The position numbers and the translations under genes were made by a program. Shown here one piece after another: positions 1 to 8,235 of a stretch of DNA of 64,000 bases. The DNA lies in the NCBI GenBank assembly GCA_963704875.1, contig CAVPIA010000007.1:62001-126000 (forward strand), in the 5' to 3' direction. Origin of the DNA: CAMYOC01 sp963704875 (GTDB lineage Bacteria; Pseudomonadota; Gammaproteobacteria; Steroidobacterales; XN24). The notes under the pieces are model-generated. The model searched no databases. It had not been told where the DNA came from and was given only the letters and a program-made list of their open reading frames with translations. The first letter of the stretch is position 1. Each line of letters opens with the position of its first letter.

Positions 1-1
1 A

Positions 2-121
2 TTGCGCAGCCCGCTGGTGATGAGCTGCATTCACGACTATCTCGCCGGCCGCCGATATCCCCTGGATATGTTGCGCGCGTTACACCTGAATCCGCCGTCG
101 GACGTAGCTGCCGCGTCCTAG
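2..121 (+). CDS. nudJ: Nudix phosphatase NudJ, C-terminal fragment
   Basis: Only the last 39 codons are inside the window; the frame is open from base 2 to a TAG at 119-121. The visible peptide contains SPLVMSCIHDYLAGRRYPLD, which resembles the C-terminal end of NudJ, a Nudix hydrolase acting on thiamine pyrophosphate precursors and nucleoside di- and triphosphates. The catalytic Nudix box lies upstream and cannot be checked. The position supports the call: in E. coli nudJ sits directly next to mnmA, which is the next gene here. The assignment rests on a short tail plus synteny, so it is moderately sure. Confidence 0.6.
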   Translation: MRSPLVMSCIHDYLAGRRYPLDMLRALHLNPPSDVAAAS

Positions 122-353
122 CCAGCCGCATCCTCGCTGTCCGCGAGTTTCGATCTCTACTGACGCGCTGACTATGGCCGGATCATCTTCGATTAATCCT
201 TGAGGAGTGCGTTGAGCGGCGTGTTTCCTGGCGTGGCCTTCCTGTTCGGGGCCAAAGCGCCAAAATTTCCGGGTTTCCGCTCGTGCCGGGATCCGCGAGT
301 GACAGCCCGGGCTTGCCTGGCCAGATCCGGCCGGAAGCGAATAAAATCACCTG

Positions 354-1466
354 ATGAATCGATCCGCATCAAAACGCGTCATCGTAGGCATGTCCGGGGG
401 CGTTGACTCGTCGGTGGCCGCGTTGCGCCTGATCGAGGCCGGTCATGAAGTCCATGGTCTGTTCATGACCAACTGGGAAGAGGATGAAGAAGCCTACTGC
501 ACCGCGGCTCAGGATTATCAGGATGCCCGGGCCGTCTGTGAGCTGTTGTCGATTCCCCTGCACCGGGTCAATTTCTCCGCGGATTACCGCGAGCGCGTAT
601 TCAGCTATTTCCTGCGCGAATATCGTGCGGGAAGAACGCCCAATCCGGATGTCCTGTGCAACCGTGAGATCAAGTTCGGCGCATGTTTCGAATATGCCCG
701 TCGACTCGGCGCCGTCCGGGTTGCGACGGGGCACTATGCGCGCACGGAGGGTGACGGCCGTCTGCTGCTGGCGGCCGACGAAGCCAAAGACCAGACGTAC
801 TTCCTGCTGGGGATAACTGCCGCCACCTTGCGCGACACATTGTTCCCGATCGGAGATCTGCACAAGCAGGAAGTCAGGCGGATAGCCGATCAGCAGGGTT
901 TGCCAAATCATGCCAAGCCGGACAGCACCGGTATCTGTTTTATCGGCGAGCGTCCGTTTCGTGATTTTCTTTCCCGCTATTTGCCGGCGCAGCCCGGAGA
1001 GATTGTCACCGCCGAGGGAGAGGTGCTTGGCGAGCATCAGGGGCTGATGTATTACACCATTGGTCAGCGTCAGGGGCTGGGGATAGGCGGTCGATCCGCG
1101 ATGGCTGAAGCCCCCTGGTATGTTTCGGCCAAGGACGCAACGCGCAACCGGCTGGTTGTCATCCAGGGGCACGACCATCCTGCCCTGATGAGCCAGGGTC
1201 TGATTGCGGTCGACCCGAGCTGGATCGCCGGTCAGGCGCCGGCGCTGCCGCTGGCTTGTGACGCCCGGATTCGACATCGTCAGTCACTCCAGGCCTGTGA
1301 GGTACGGCCCACGTCCAGGGGTCTGGAGGTGTGTTTCGAGCGAGCACAACGCGCGGTTAGCCCGGGGCAATTTGTTGCCTTCTATCATTCGGGGCAGTGT
1401 CTGGGTGGCGCGGTCATCGACCATGCATTGCCCGTCGCCCGCACGGATGGCACAGCGGCCGCCTGA
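354..1466 (+). CDS. mnmA: tRNA-specific 2-thiouridylase MnmA
   Basis: This enzyme uses ATP to activate and then thiolate U34 of tRNA-Lys, -Glu and -Gln, taking sulfur from the TusE relay; it acts in the cytoplasm. The 370-residue product has the PP-loop SGGVDSS at residues 14-20. It has the catalytic cysteine in NPDVLCNREIKFG (Cys102) and the persulfide-bearing cysteine in STGICFIGERPF (Cys195), matching the two-cysteine pattern of the family. The central MYYTIGQRQGLGIGG segment is also typical. The ATG start gives the usual short N-terminal lead-in to the PP-loop. Upstream bases 122-353 hold no convincing gene. Very sure. Confidence 0.97.
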   Translation: MNRSASKRVIVGMSGGVDSSVAALRLIEAGHEVHGLFMTNWEEDEEAYCTAAQDYQDARAVCELLSIPLHRVNFSADYRERVFSYFLREYRAGRTPNPDVLCNREIKFGACFEYARRLGAVRVATGHYARTEGDGRLLLAADEAKDQTYFLLGITAATLRDTLFPIGDLHKQEVRRIADQQGLPNHAKPDSTGICFIGERPFRDFLSRYLPAQPGEIVTAEGEVLGEHQGLMYYTIGQRQGLGIGGRSAMAEAPWYVSAKDATRNRLVVIQGHDHPALMSQGLIAVDPSWIAGQAPALPLACDARIRHRQSLQACEVRPTSRGLEVCFERAQRAVSPGQFVAFYHSGQCLGGAVIDHALPVARTDGTAAA

Positions 1467-1543
1467 CGGTCTTCGAAGCTGCCCGGCTGCGTCCTGTGGC
1501 CGTGGATTTGCGCTTCGGGCCGAGAATCAAGGCAGACAGTCTT

Positions 1544-1568
1544 AATCCCGGTCGGGATTGTTTATAAT
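1544..1568 (+). promoter_or_regulatory. Candidate acnA promoter with inverted repeat
   Basis: A perfect -10 hexamer TATAAT lies at 1563-1568, 43 bases before the acnA start. Immediately upstream, 1544-1559 is an inverted repeat, AATCCCG-GT-CGGGATT, with 7-bp arms and a 2-bp centre. A binding protein there would sit in the -10/-35 spacer. No good -35 hexamer is visible at 17-bp spacing, which would suit an activator-dependent or weak promoter. The regulator is unknown; this is an inference from sequence symmetry. Confidence 0.4.
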
Positions 1569-1610
1569 GCCGGTTTAACCGTTCTGCCCCGATGTTCTCC
1601 TGGAGGAAAC

Positions 1611-4304
1611 ATGACCAATTCATTTGACGCGCGCTCGGTCCTGCAGGTGGATGATCGCGAATTCGCGATCTATCGCCTCGACGCACTTGAGGGGACCCGG
1701 GTCAACCGGCTCCCATACGCGCTGAAGATTCTGTTGGAGAATCTGCTGCGTCATGAGGATGGGGTCAACGTAACCCGGGAAAATATTCTTGCGCTGGCTA
1801 ATTGGGACCCGACCGCCGAGCCCTCGGAGGAGATCGCATTCACCCCGGCGCGGGTCATCCTGCAGGATTTCACCGGGGTTCCGGCGGTCGTTGATCTCGC
1901 GGCGATGAGAGATGCGGTGGTGCGGCTGGGTGGCAGCGCAGAAGCCATTAACCCCTTGTCACCGGCGGAATTGGTCATCGATCATTCGGTGCAGGTCGAC
2001 AACTACGGCACACCTCAATCACTTGAACAAAACAACGAGATTGAGTTCCAGCGCAATCGGGAGCGCTATATGTTCCTGCGCTGGGGCCAGAACGCGCTGG
2101 ATAATTTCAAGGTTGTACCGCCGAACACCGGCATCGTTCATCAGGTGAATCTCGAGCATCTTGCGCGGGTGGTGTTTGACAAGGAGGTCGACGGCGTTGC
2201 GACGGCCTATCCGGATACGCTGGTCGGCACCGATTCTCACACCACGATGATCAATGGTCTGGGCGTACTTGGCTGGGGCGTCGGTGGCATCGAAGCGGAA
2301 GCGGCGATGCTCGGTCAGGCGATCACGATGCTGGTACCGCAGGTCATCGGGGTCCAGCTGACAGGGACCCTGCGCGAGGGCGCGACTGCGACGGATCTGG
2401 TGCTGACGATTACCGAGATGCTGCGTGAACACGGTGTGGTCGGCAAGTTCGTCGAGTTTTTTGGTGACGGCCTTGAGGATCTTCCGCTGGCGGACAGGGC
2501 CACGCTTGGCAATATGTCGCCTGAGTTCGGCAGCACCTGCGCGATTTTCCCGGTGGATGCCGAGACTATCCGCTACCTGGAGTTATCCGGACGCGACCCG
2601 GAGCAAATCAAGCTGGTGGAAGCCTATGCCAAGGCGCAGGGCATGTGGCGGGAAGACGGTCAAAAAGCCGCGGACTACACCAGTGTTATCGGACTGAATC
2701 TTGGTGATGTCGAGCCGAGCATAGCGGGCCCGAAACGGCCGCAGGATCGGATTCCGCTGCATCGGGCCGGCGATGCATTCCGTGACCAGATGGACAAGAT
2801 CGACGCCGCGCGAGCCGCCGGCAATTCGGGCGCCACCGGCAAGGCAACAGTGAAGCTCGCCGGTCGTGAACACAGCATCGAGGACGGTGCGCTGCTGATC
2901 GCGGCCATCACCAGCTGTACCAACACCTCGAATCCCGCGGTGATGGTGGCCGCAGGTCTTGTCGCCCGAAACGCGCGCGTCCGCGGGCTGAAGTCCCGCC
3001 CCTGGGTCAAGACCAGCCTGGCGCCAGGATCAAAGGTCGTTACTGAATACCTGACACGAGCGAAATTATTGCCGGACCTGGAGGCACTGGGTTTTGACGT
3101 GGTGGGTTATGGCTGCACCACCTGTATCGGCAACTCGGGTCCGTTGCGGCCGGAGATCGCCGAAGCGGTGACCAGCAGCGATCTGACCGGTTGTGCGGTG
3201 CTGTCGGGGAACCGTAATTTCGAAGGGCGTATCCATCCGCTGGTCAAATTGAACTATCTGGCATCTCCGCCGCTGGTGGTCGCGTATGCGCTGGCAGGGA
3301 CGATGGACATAGATTTGCTCAAGGATCCGATCGGTACCGACGACACCGGGGCCGCGGTCTACCTCAAAGACATCTGGCCGTCCGCGCGCGATGTACACGA
3401 CACGGTGCTGGCCAATATCGATTCCAGCATGTTCCGCAAGAGCTACTCCAGTGTCTTCGAAGGCGATGCGAACTGGCGTGAGTTGCCGCTGCCCGAAGGT
3501 GATATCTACGCCTGGGACGCGGAATCAACCTACGTGCGCAATCCGCCCTACTTCACCGGCATGACGCTGGACACGAAACCGGCAGGCGCCATCACCGGCG
3601 CCCGGGTGCTTGCGCTACTTGGCGATTCGGTGACGACCGACCACATTTCTCCAGCCGGCAGCATTGCTGAGAAGAGTCCGGCCGGACAGTATCTGGTAAG
3701 CAAGGGCGTTGCGCCAAAGGACTTCAATTCCTACGGCTCGCGACGCGGTAACCATGAGGTGATGATGCGCGGCACTTTCGCCAACATCCGCTTAAGAAAC
3801 CAGCTCGCGCCCGGCACCGAGGGTGGCTGGACGCGCCATCTGCCCGATGGTGAGCAAATGTCGATATTCGATGCCGCAACCAGGTACAGCGCCGAGGGCA
3901 CGCCGCTGCTGATTATTGCAGGCAAGGAATATGGCTCCGGGTCGTCACGGGACTGGGCCGCCAAGGGCACCAATCTGCTCGGCGTAAAGGCGGTGCTGGC
4001 GGAGAGCTACGAGCGTATCCATCGATCCAACCTGGTCGGTATGGGTGTACTGCCGCTGCAGTTTCTGGAGGGCGAAAACGCGGCCAGTCTGGGTCTGACC
4101 GGAGAAGAGACCTACGACTTGCACGGTGCGGATGACCCGGCTGCAACGGAACTGACCATCACGGCCCGGCGCGACTCGGGCGACAGTGTTGAGTTCAAGG
4201 CCCGCGTTCGGATCGACACACCGAAGGAACGCGAGTATTTCCTCAACGGCGGCATTCTGCATTACGTGCTGAGACAATTGGCCAGCAAAGCAGTCGCTGC
4301 CTGA
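1611..4304 (+). CDS. acnA: Aconitate hydratase A
   Basis: Interconverts citrate and isocitrate in the TCA cycle. The 897-residue length fits the AcnA/IRP family rather than AcnB. The three [4Fe-4S] ligands are visible: Cys436 in ITSCTNTSNP, and Cys502 and Cys505 in GYGCTTCIGNSG, almost the same positions as in E. coli AcnA. The substrate-binding swivel domain near the C-terminus carries YGSGSSRDWAAKG. The start is supported by GGAGGAAAC just before the ATG. AcnA enzymes are typically the stress-stable, stationary-phase or oxidative-stress aconitases; whether that holds here depends on whether an AcnB exists elsewhere. A palindrome near the -10 box suggests specific control. Confidence 0.97.
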   Translation: MTNSFDARSVLQVDDREFAIYRLDALEGTRVNRLPYALKILLENLLRHEDGVNVTRENILALANWDPTAEPSEEIAFTPARVILQDFTGVPAVVDLAAMRDAVVRLGGSAEAINPLSPAELVIDHSVQVDNYGTPQSLEQNNEIEFQRNRERYMFLRWGQNALDNFKVVPPNTGIVHQVNLEHLARVVFDKEVDGVATAYPDTLVGTDSHTTMINGLGVLGWGVGGIEAEAAMLGQAITMLVPQVIGVQLTGTLREGATATDLVLTITEMLREHGVVGKFVEFFGDGLEDLPLADRATLGNMSPEFGSTCAIFPVDAETIRYLELSGRDPEQIKLVEAYAKAQGMWREDGQKAADYTSVIGLNLGDVEPSIAGPKRPQDRIPLHRAGDAFRDQMDKIDAARAAGNSGATGKATVKLAGREHSIEDGALLIAAITSCTNTSNPAVMVAAGLVARNARVRGLKSRPWVKTSLAPGSKVVTEYLTRAKLLPDLEALGFDVVGYGCTTCIGNSGPLRPEIAEAVTSSDLTGCAVLSGNRNFEGRIHPLVKLNYLASPPLVVAYALAGTMDIDLLKDPIGTDDTGAAVYLKDIWPSARDVHDTVLANIDSSMFRKSYSSVFEGDANWRELPLPEGDIYAWDAESTYVRNPPYFTGMTLDTKPAGAITGARVLALLGDSVTTDHISPAGSIAEKSPAGQYLVSKGVAPKDFNSYGSRRGNHEVMMRGTFANIRLRNQLAPGTEGGWTRHLPDGEQMSIFDAATRYSAEGTPLLIIAGKEYGSGSSRDWAAKGTNLLGVKAVLAESYERIHRSNLVGMGVLPLQFLEGENAASLGLTGEETYDLHGADDPAATELTITARRDSGDSVEFKARVRIDTPKEREYFLNGGILHYVLRQLASKAVAA

Positions 4305-4347
4305 GGGAGATTGCGCACTACCGCCGCCAGCGCATGACTCGTCCACG

Positions 4348-5115
4348 ATGACGCGCATTCCGCCAGCACTGGTGGAGTGTCTGTCGACAGCGAACCGGAT
4401 TCTCGTGCTGAGCGGTGCGGGCATTTCTGCCGAGAGTGGCATCCCGACATTCCGCGACGCGATGCAGGGACTTTGGTCCAGATACAGACCCGAGGACCTG
4501 GCGACGCCGGCAGCGTTTTTGCGGCAACCGGAGCTTGTTTGGCAGTGGTATCAATGGCGCCGTCGGCTGGTGAGGGATGCACAGCCGAATCAGGGGCACC
4601 ACGCCCTGGCAGGTCTGCAGGATTGCCTGCCGGACTTGCGTCTGGTCACACAAAATGTAGATGGCTTGCACCAGCGTGCGGGAAGCAAGGACGTGGTCGA
4701 GTTACATGGCAATCTGTTTGAGGATCGATGTTCGAATTCCAGCTGTCTGCATGCAGCCGCAAACGCGAGTATGGAATCGAGCTCTCCGCCAGCGTGCCCA
4801 AAATGCGGCGCGCTTATGCGGCCGGGAGTGGTCTGGTTTGGCGAAGCCCTGCCGCAGGCGGCGCTTGAGCGGGCCCAACATGCAGCCAGCCATTGCCAGC
4901 TGTTGTTCTCGGTAGGCACATCAGCAGTTGTTTACCCGGCGGCTGACCTCGCCTGGATCGGGAAACAGGCTGGTGCGACCGTTGTTGAGATCAATCCGGA
5001 GCCGACACCGCTGACGGCTGTGGCCGACTTTGTTTTACCGAGATCGGGAGGAGAGATCCTCCCGGCATTACTCCGGGCGCTGCGCCCGGACTACCCAGAT
5101 GGAGCGCATACGTGA
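4348..5115 (+). CDS. cobB: Sir2-family NAD-dependent protein deacylase
   Basis: Removes acyl groups from protein lysines, consuming NAD+ and releasing nicotinamide and O-acyl-ADP-ribose. The 255-residue protein has the NAD-binding GAGISAESGIPTFR near residues 25-38, TQNVDGLHQRAG with the conserved Asn-Asp pair, and the catalytic histidine in ELHGNLF. A four-cysteine zinc site is formed by DRCSNSSC and CPKCG. GVVWFGEALP and the late VGTSAVVYPAA are also typical. It lies 43 bases after acnA, and its TGA overlaps the GTG start of the SDR gene, so the two are probably translationally coupled. The symbol is by family; the acyl preference cannot be told. No strong ribosome-binding site is seen before this ATG. 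Confidence 0.9.
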   Translation: MTRIPPALVECLSTANRILVLSGAGISAESGIPTFRDAMQGLWSRYRPEDLATPAAFLRQPELVWQWYQWRRRLVRDAQPNQGHHALAGLQDCLPDLRLVTQNVDGLHQRAGSKDVVELHGNLFEDRCSNSSCLHAAANASMESSSPPACPKCGALMRPGVVWFGEALPQAALERAQHAASHCQLLFSVGTSAVVYPAADLAWIGKQAGATVVEINPEPTPLTAVADFVLPRSGGEILPALLRALRPDYPDGAHT

Positions 5116-5936
5116 CACAGACACTTTCCGGCAAGGTTATTTTTATCAGCGGCGGCAGCCGCGGGATCGGTCGGGCGATCGCGCTTCGCGCCGCCAGGGA
5201 CGGCGCCGCAGTCATTATTGCGGCAAAGACCGCAAAACCACACCCGAAGCTTGAAGGCACCATCTTTACTGTGGCCGAGGAGATCGAAGCGGCCGGTGGT
5301 GAAGCATTGCCACTACAGGTGGACATACGCGACATCGAGCAGATTCAGGGCGCAGTAGACAAGGCCATGCATCGTTTCGGCGGCCTCGATATCCTGGTCA
5401 ACAACGCCAGCGCAATCAATCTGACTGGAACACTGGAGACCCCGGTACGCCGGTTCGATTTGATGTTCGGCGTCAATGTTCGCGGAACATTTCTGACCTC
5501 ACAATGTTGCCTGCCCGCACTGTTGCAGGCAGATAATCCGCACATTCTGAATCTCGCCCCGCCCCTGAACATGAATCCCAAGTGGTTCCGGCAGCACACC
5601 GCCTACACGATGTCCAAATACGGGATGAGCATGTGCGTCCTGGGCATGGCAGCGGAATTTGCTGACCAGGGCCTGGCGGTCAATGCCTTATGGCCACGCA
5701 CGGTGATCGACACTGCAGCCTTGCGCATGCTCGGCGGCGCCATCAGCCCGGAGCAATGCCGTAAGCCGTCGATCATGGCGGATGCAGCGCACTATGTGCT
5801 GACTCAGGACAGCCGAAAATACACCGGCCGCTTCCTGATCGATGAAGACGTGCTGGGGGAAGCGGGCATCACGGATTTGTCCGGATATTCAGTCGCGCCC
5901 GGCGCCGAACTTGCCCAGGATCTGTTTCTTGACTGA
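5112..5936 (+). CDS. SDR oxidoreductase, HSDL2-like, catalytic Ser replaced
   Basis: A 274-residue short-chain dehydrogenase/reductase. It has the Rossmann glycine motif SGGSRGIGRAIA near residues 10-21, the NNASA motif near residue 97, and the YTMSK catalytic Tyr-Lys. Segments such as PPLNMNPKWF, KYGMSMCVLGMA and VNALWPRT, and the C-terminal DLFLD, closely resemble the human HSDL2 dehydrogenase domain and its bacterial relatives. HSDL2-type proteins normally have a serine just before PPLN; here the codons read Asn-Leu-Ala-Pro-Pro, so the usual catalytic serine appears to be alanine. The GTG start overlaps the stop of the Sir2 gene. The substrate is unknown, though relatives are linked to lipid metabolism. 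Confidence 0.88.
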   Translation: MTQTLSGKVIFISGGSRGIGRAIALRAARDGAAVIIAAKTAKPHPKLEGTIFTVAEEIEAAGGEALPLQVDIRDIEQIQGAVDKAMHRFGGLDILVNNASAINLTGTLETPVRRFDLMFGVNVRGTFLTSQCCLPALLQADNPHILNLAPPLNMNPKWFRQHTAYTMSKYGMSMCVLGMAAEFADQGLAVNALWPRTVIDTAALRMLGGAISPEQCRKPSIMADAAHYVLTQDSRKYTGRFLIDEDVLGEAGITDLSGYSVAPGAELAQDLFLD

Positions 5937-5994
5937 TGTCGCCGGAGTCATCGCTTGACTGAGAGCCCCGCACCCGGAGCACTGGACTGACAAA

Positions 5995-6753
5995 ATGGCG
6001 TTCGGCATCGCTTTTGAGGGTTGCGCGGGTCGCGCGGCATTCCATGTCGGCGTGGTCGAGGGTCTGCTGGAAATCAATCTGCAGCCTGACTTTGTCTCTG
6101 GCGCCAGCGCTGGCGCGATAGTTGCGGCCTGTCTCGCGTCCGGCAAGGCTCAGGACCTGCGCAAAAGATGGCTGGCAGTCGGCGGCAGCCGGGTATTTTG
6201 TCCCGAGATGATGCTGCGCGGGCAATGGCCATGGCGAATGAGCGACATTCTCGGCCAGATGTTGACTCAGACCTTTGGCGACATGGCCCTGCCGGAGATG
6301 CGGTATCCGATAGCAATCCCGGTGACTGTGTTCAGGCGCGGTCGGCGTTGCAGAATCGTTCTGACCCGTGCGGATGATGTGCCGGTGGTTGAGGCCGTAC
6401 TGGCCTCCTGCTTCGTGCCTGGTCCCTACGCCAGGCCTATTCGGATAGGGGGGCGGATGGCCTGGGATGGCGCATGGATGGTGCGGACTCCGGTGGACGC
6501 GACGTTTGCTCTGGGCGCCCAACGTGTACTCGCCGTTCTCGGTCACGCCGACGGCCGGTTAAGGTCCGGCTATCCTCTGGCAAAGACGCTGGATCCTCCG
6601 GACAACACCCTGTTATTGCATCCGGCGTCAACGCTGGCGCTGGGCCGTTATGATACTGATGCCGGGCGCATGCAGGCCGCGATCAACGCCGGGCACGAAT
6701 CCTTGCTGCAATTCGCCCGGACGCACCCGCACTGGTTTCCTCAGGCGTCGTAG
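5995..6753 (+). CDS. Patatin-like phospholipase family protein
   Basis: A 252-residue patatin-fold protein, a family of serine/aspartate-dyad lipid acyl hydrolases. The nucleophile elbow is GASAG (near residue 40), and the partner aspartate is probably in AWDGAW (near residue 159). The glycine-rich oxyanion loop is unusual: the protein starts FEGCAGRAAFHVG where classical patatins have GGGxRG. There is no signal peptide, so it is probably cytoplasmic or membrane-peripheral. The gene starts 58 bases after the SDR gene and may share its transcript; its end overlaps the convergent metalloprotease gene by 13 bases. The start has only a weak ribosome-binding site. Substrate unknown. Confidence 0.8.
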   Translation: MAFGIAFEGCAGRAAFHVGVVEGLLEINLQPDFVSGASAGAIVAACLASGKAQDLRKRWLAVGGSRVFCPEMMLRGQWPWRMSDILGQMLTQTFGDMALPEMRYPIAIPVTVFRRGRRCRIVLTRADDVPVVEAVLASCFVPGPYARPIRIGGRMAWDGAWMVRTPVDATFALGAQRVLAVLGHADGRLRSGYPLAKTLDPPDNTLLLHPASTLALGRYDTDAGRMQAAINAGHESLLQFARTHPHWFPQAS

Positions 6754-7499
6754 AACAGCCAGCCCGGAACCTGGGTCCATGATCGGGATAGCTCCGCCTC
6801 GCGCCACGAGTAATCCGGCAAATGCTCCTCGACCAGACGCCAGAACCGCTTGGAGTGATTCAGGTGCCGGAGATGGCAAAGCTCGTGGATCATCAGATAC
6901 TCGACAAGAGCTGGCCGCATGAATAGCAGACCACAGTTGAGATTGATCCGCCCCGCGCTGCTGCAACTCCCCCAACGGCTTCGCTGTCGTCCGATACGAA
7001 CGGCTGTTGGATGCAGGCCGGTGCGTTGAGCAAGCCGGTCCATCTCCGGCAACAACATCGTTTTTGCTTGCGCGACGATCCACCGTCGCAGCAAAGTGCG
7101 CGTGGCCCCTGAGTCGCCGTTCCGCAGGTGGACACGCAATTCGCCGCGCGGCCTTTGCTCGACCCGTGGTCGCCCGCGCGCAGTTACATAGACAATCTGA
7201 TGTTGTTGCGGCCGGAAGGCAAACCGGATGACATGCGGGAGAGACAAGTCGCTGGCGCAGCCGAGTCCGGCCATCTCTTTCCGCGCCCGCTCAATCCACG
7301 CCTGGTTCGAGGTCACAAATGCCTCGACTTCTGCTGCTGGGATCCGTTGTGGAACGACCACTTCAACCGTGCCGTGAGGGAACACACGCATGCTAAGACG
7401 CCGCGCACGTCGGCTGCGGCGAAAGCGCATTTCGGTAGCGGGTGCCCCGTCCCCGAACAGGGACAGTTGGGCTGGATCAGAGCTTGCCGGGTTCGTCAC
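6741..7499 (-). CDS. SprT/YgjP-like zinc metalloprotease (DUF45)
   Basis: A 252-residue protein of the DUF45/YgjP metallopeptidase group. The zinc site is HELCHLRHLNHSKRFW near residues 209-224, an HExxH helix followed by a third histidine, as in the family. Upstream, RIGRQRSRWGSCSS and INLNCGLLFM are other conserved blocks. The N-terminal region has FRRSRRARRLSMRV, also typical. No signal peptide, so it is probably cytoplasmic. Its 5' end overlaps the 3' end of the upstream lipoprotein gene by 23 bases in another frame, implying co-transcription, and its 3' end overlaps the convergent patatin-like gene. The biological substrate of this group is not established. Confidence 0.85.
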   Translation of the reverse strand: MTNPASSDPAQLSLFGDGAPATEMRFRRSRRARRLSMRVFPHGTVEVVVPQRIPAAEVEAFVTSNQAWIERARKEMAGLGCASDLSLPHVIRFAFRPQQHQIVYVTARGRPRVEQRPRGELRVHLRNGDSGATRTLLRRWIVAQAKTMLLPEMDRLAQRTGLHPTAVRIGRQRSRWGSCSSAGRINLNCGLLFMRPALVEYLMIHELCHLRHLNHSKRFWRLVEEHLPDYSWREAELSRSWTQVPGWLFYDA

Positions 7500-8205
7500 C
7501 CGAGAATGATACCGCGATAGCGCCCACGACGGGGCCGATGTGGGCCGACTCGTGAACGTACAACTCTACCGTGCGTTCGAATTCAAGTGGGCCCCGTACT
7601 TCAGAGTCACGGCCGATAATGACTCGCGGCGCTTTCCCCATCGGGTCGCCACTGGCATCGCGGATCAGAATGCCTCCATGCACCAGACTGCCGTCAGTCA
7701 CCACCATGCCGCCGTTCACGTTGCTGAGATCACCGCCAACTTCCGAAGCCAGCAGTTCGATCTTGCCGTTCACGGTGCCGATATTGCCGCTCACGGCACT
7801 GCCCTTATTCAGACGCACCGAACCGTTGACCAGGCGGATGCTGCCGTTTACCCGCGCGTCACGGCCGAGTTCGAGATCGCCATTGACCGTGTTGAGATCA
7901 CCTGCCTCAGCGCGTTCGCCAAGACTCACTTTGCCGTTTACGGTCGCGCAGTCACTGACCCGGGCGCCGTCCTTGATCATGATCTGGCCGTTCATGGTGC
8001 GAAAATCACTGCCGCTGGCGTCGGCATTGGCGCCGACAGTGACGTCGCCATTCATCGTCATGCCATTACCATCGTGTGCAGCCCCCGCCGCAATCTGGAT
8101 GTCATCGTTCACGGATGGGCTGCAGCCGGCAAGCACTAGCGCCACAACCGCCGTCGTAAGCGCGCACCCGACCCGCGGCCCGATTCTTGTTTGCCTGTCG
8201 ATCAT
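7477..8205 (-). CDS. Lipoprotein with repeated NG-turn motifs, bactofilin-like
   Basis: A 242-residue predicted lipoprotein: a short basic N-terminus and hydrophobic stretch end in LVLAGC, a clear lipobox. The rest is a run of about nine imperfect 18-20-residue units with cores such as TMNGDV, TMNGQI, TVNGKV, TVNGDL, LVNGSV, TVNGKI and NVNGGM. Regular short repeats of this sort usually fold as a right-handed beta-helix, as in polymer-forming bactofilins. I do not recognise a specific family. The ATG at 8203-8205 is preceded by AGGAG at very short spacing, and an in-frame GTG lies 12 bases upstream, so the start is uncertain. It overlaps the following metalloprotease gene. Confidence 0.7.
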   Translation of the reverse strand: MIDRQTRIGPRVGCALTTAVVALVLAGCSPSVNDDIQIAAGAAHDGNGMTMNGDVTVGANADASGSDFRTMNGQIMIKDGARVSDCATVNGKVSLGERAEAGDLNTVNGDLELGRDARVNGSIRLVNGSVRLNKGSAVSGNIGTVNGKIELLASEVGGDLSNVNGGMVVTDGSLVHGGILIRDASGDPMGKAPRVIIGRDSEVRGPLEFERTVELYVHESAHIGPVVGAIAVSFSGDEPGKL

Positions 8206-8235
8206 CGCTCCTGCCACTATGCTCTCAGCATGTTG

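Noticed and set aside
200..406. Short plus-strand frame before mnmA
   Set aside because: It overlaps the mnmA start in another frame and has Arg-rich, non-protein-like content; no support.
369..1277. Minus-strand open frame opposite mnmA
   Set aside because: It lies entirely within a conserved mnmA gene and has no domain or ribosome-binding site.
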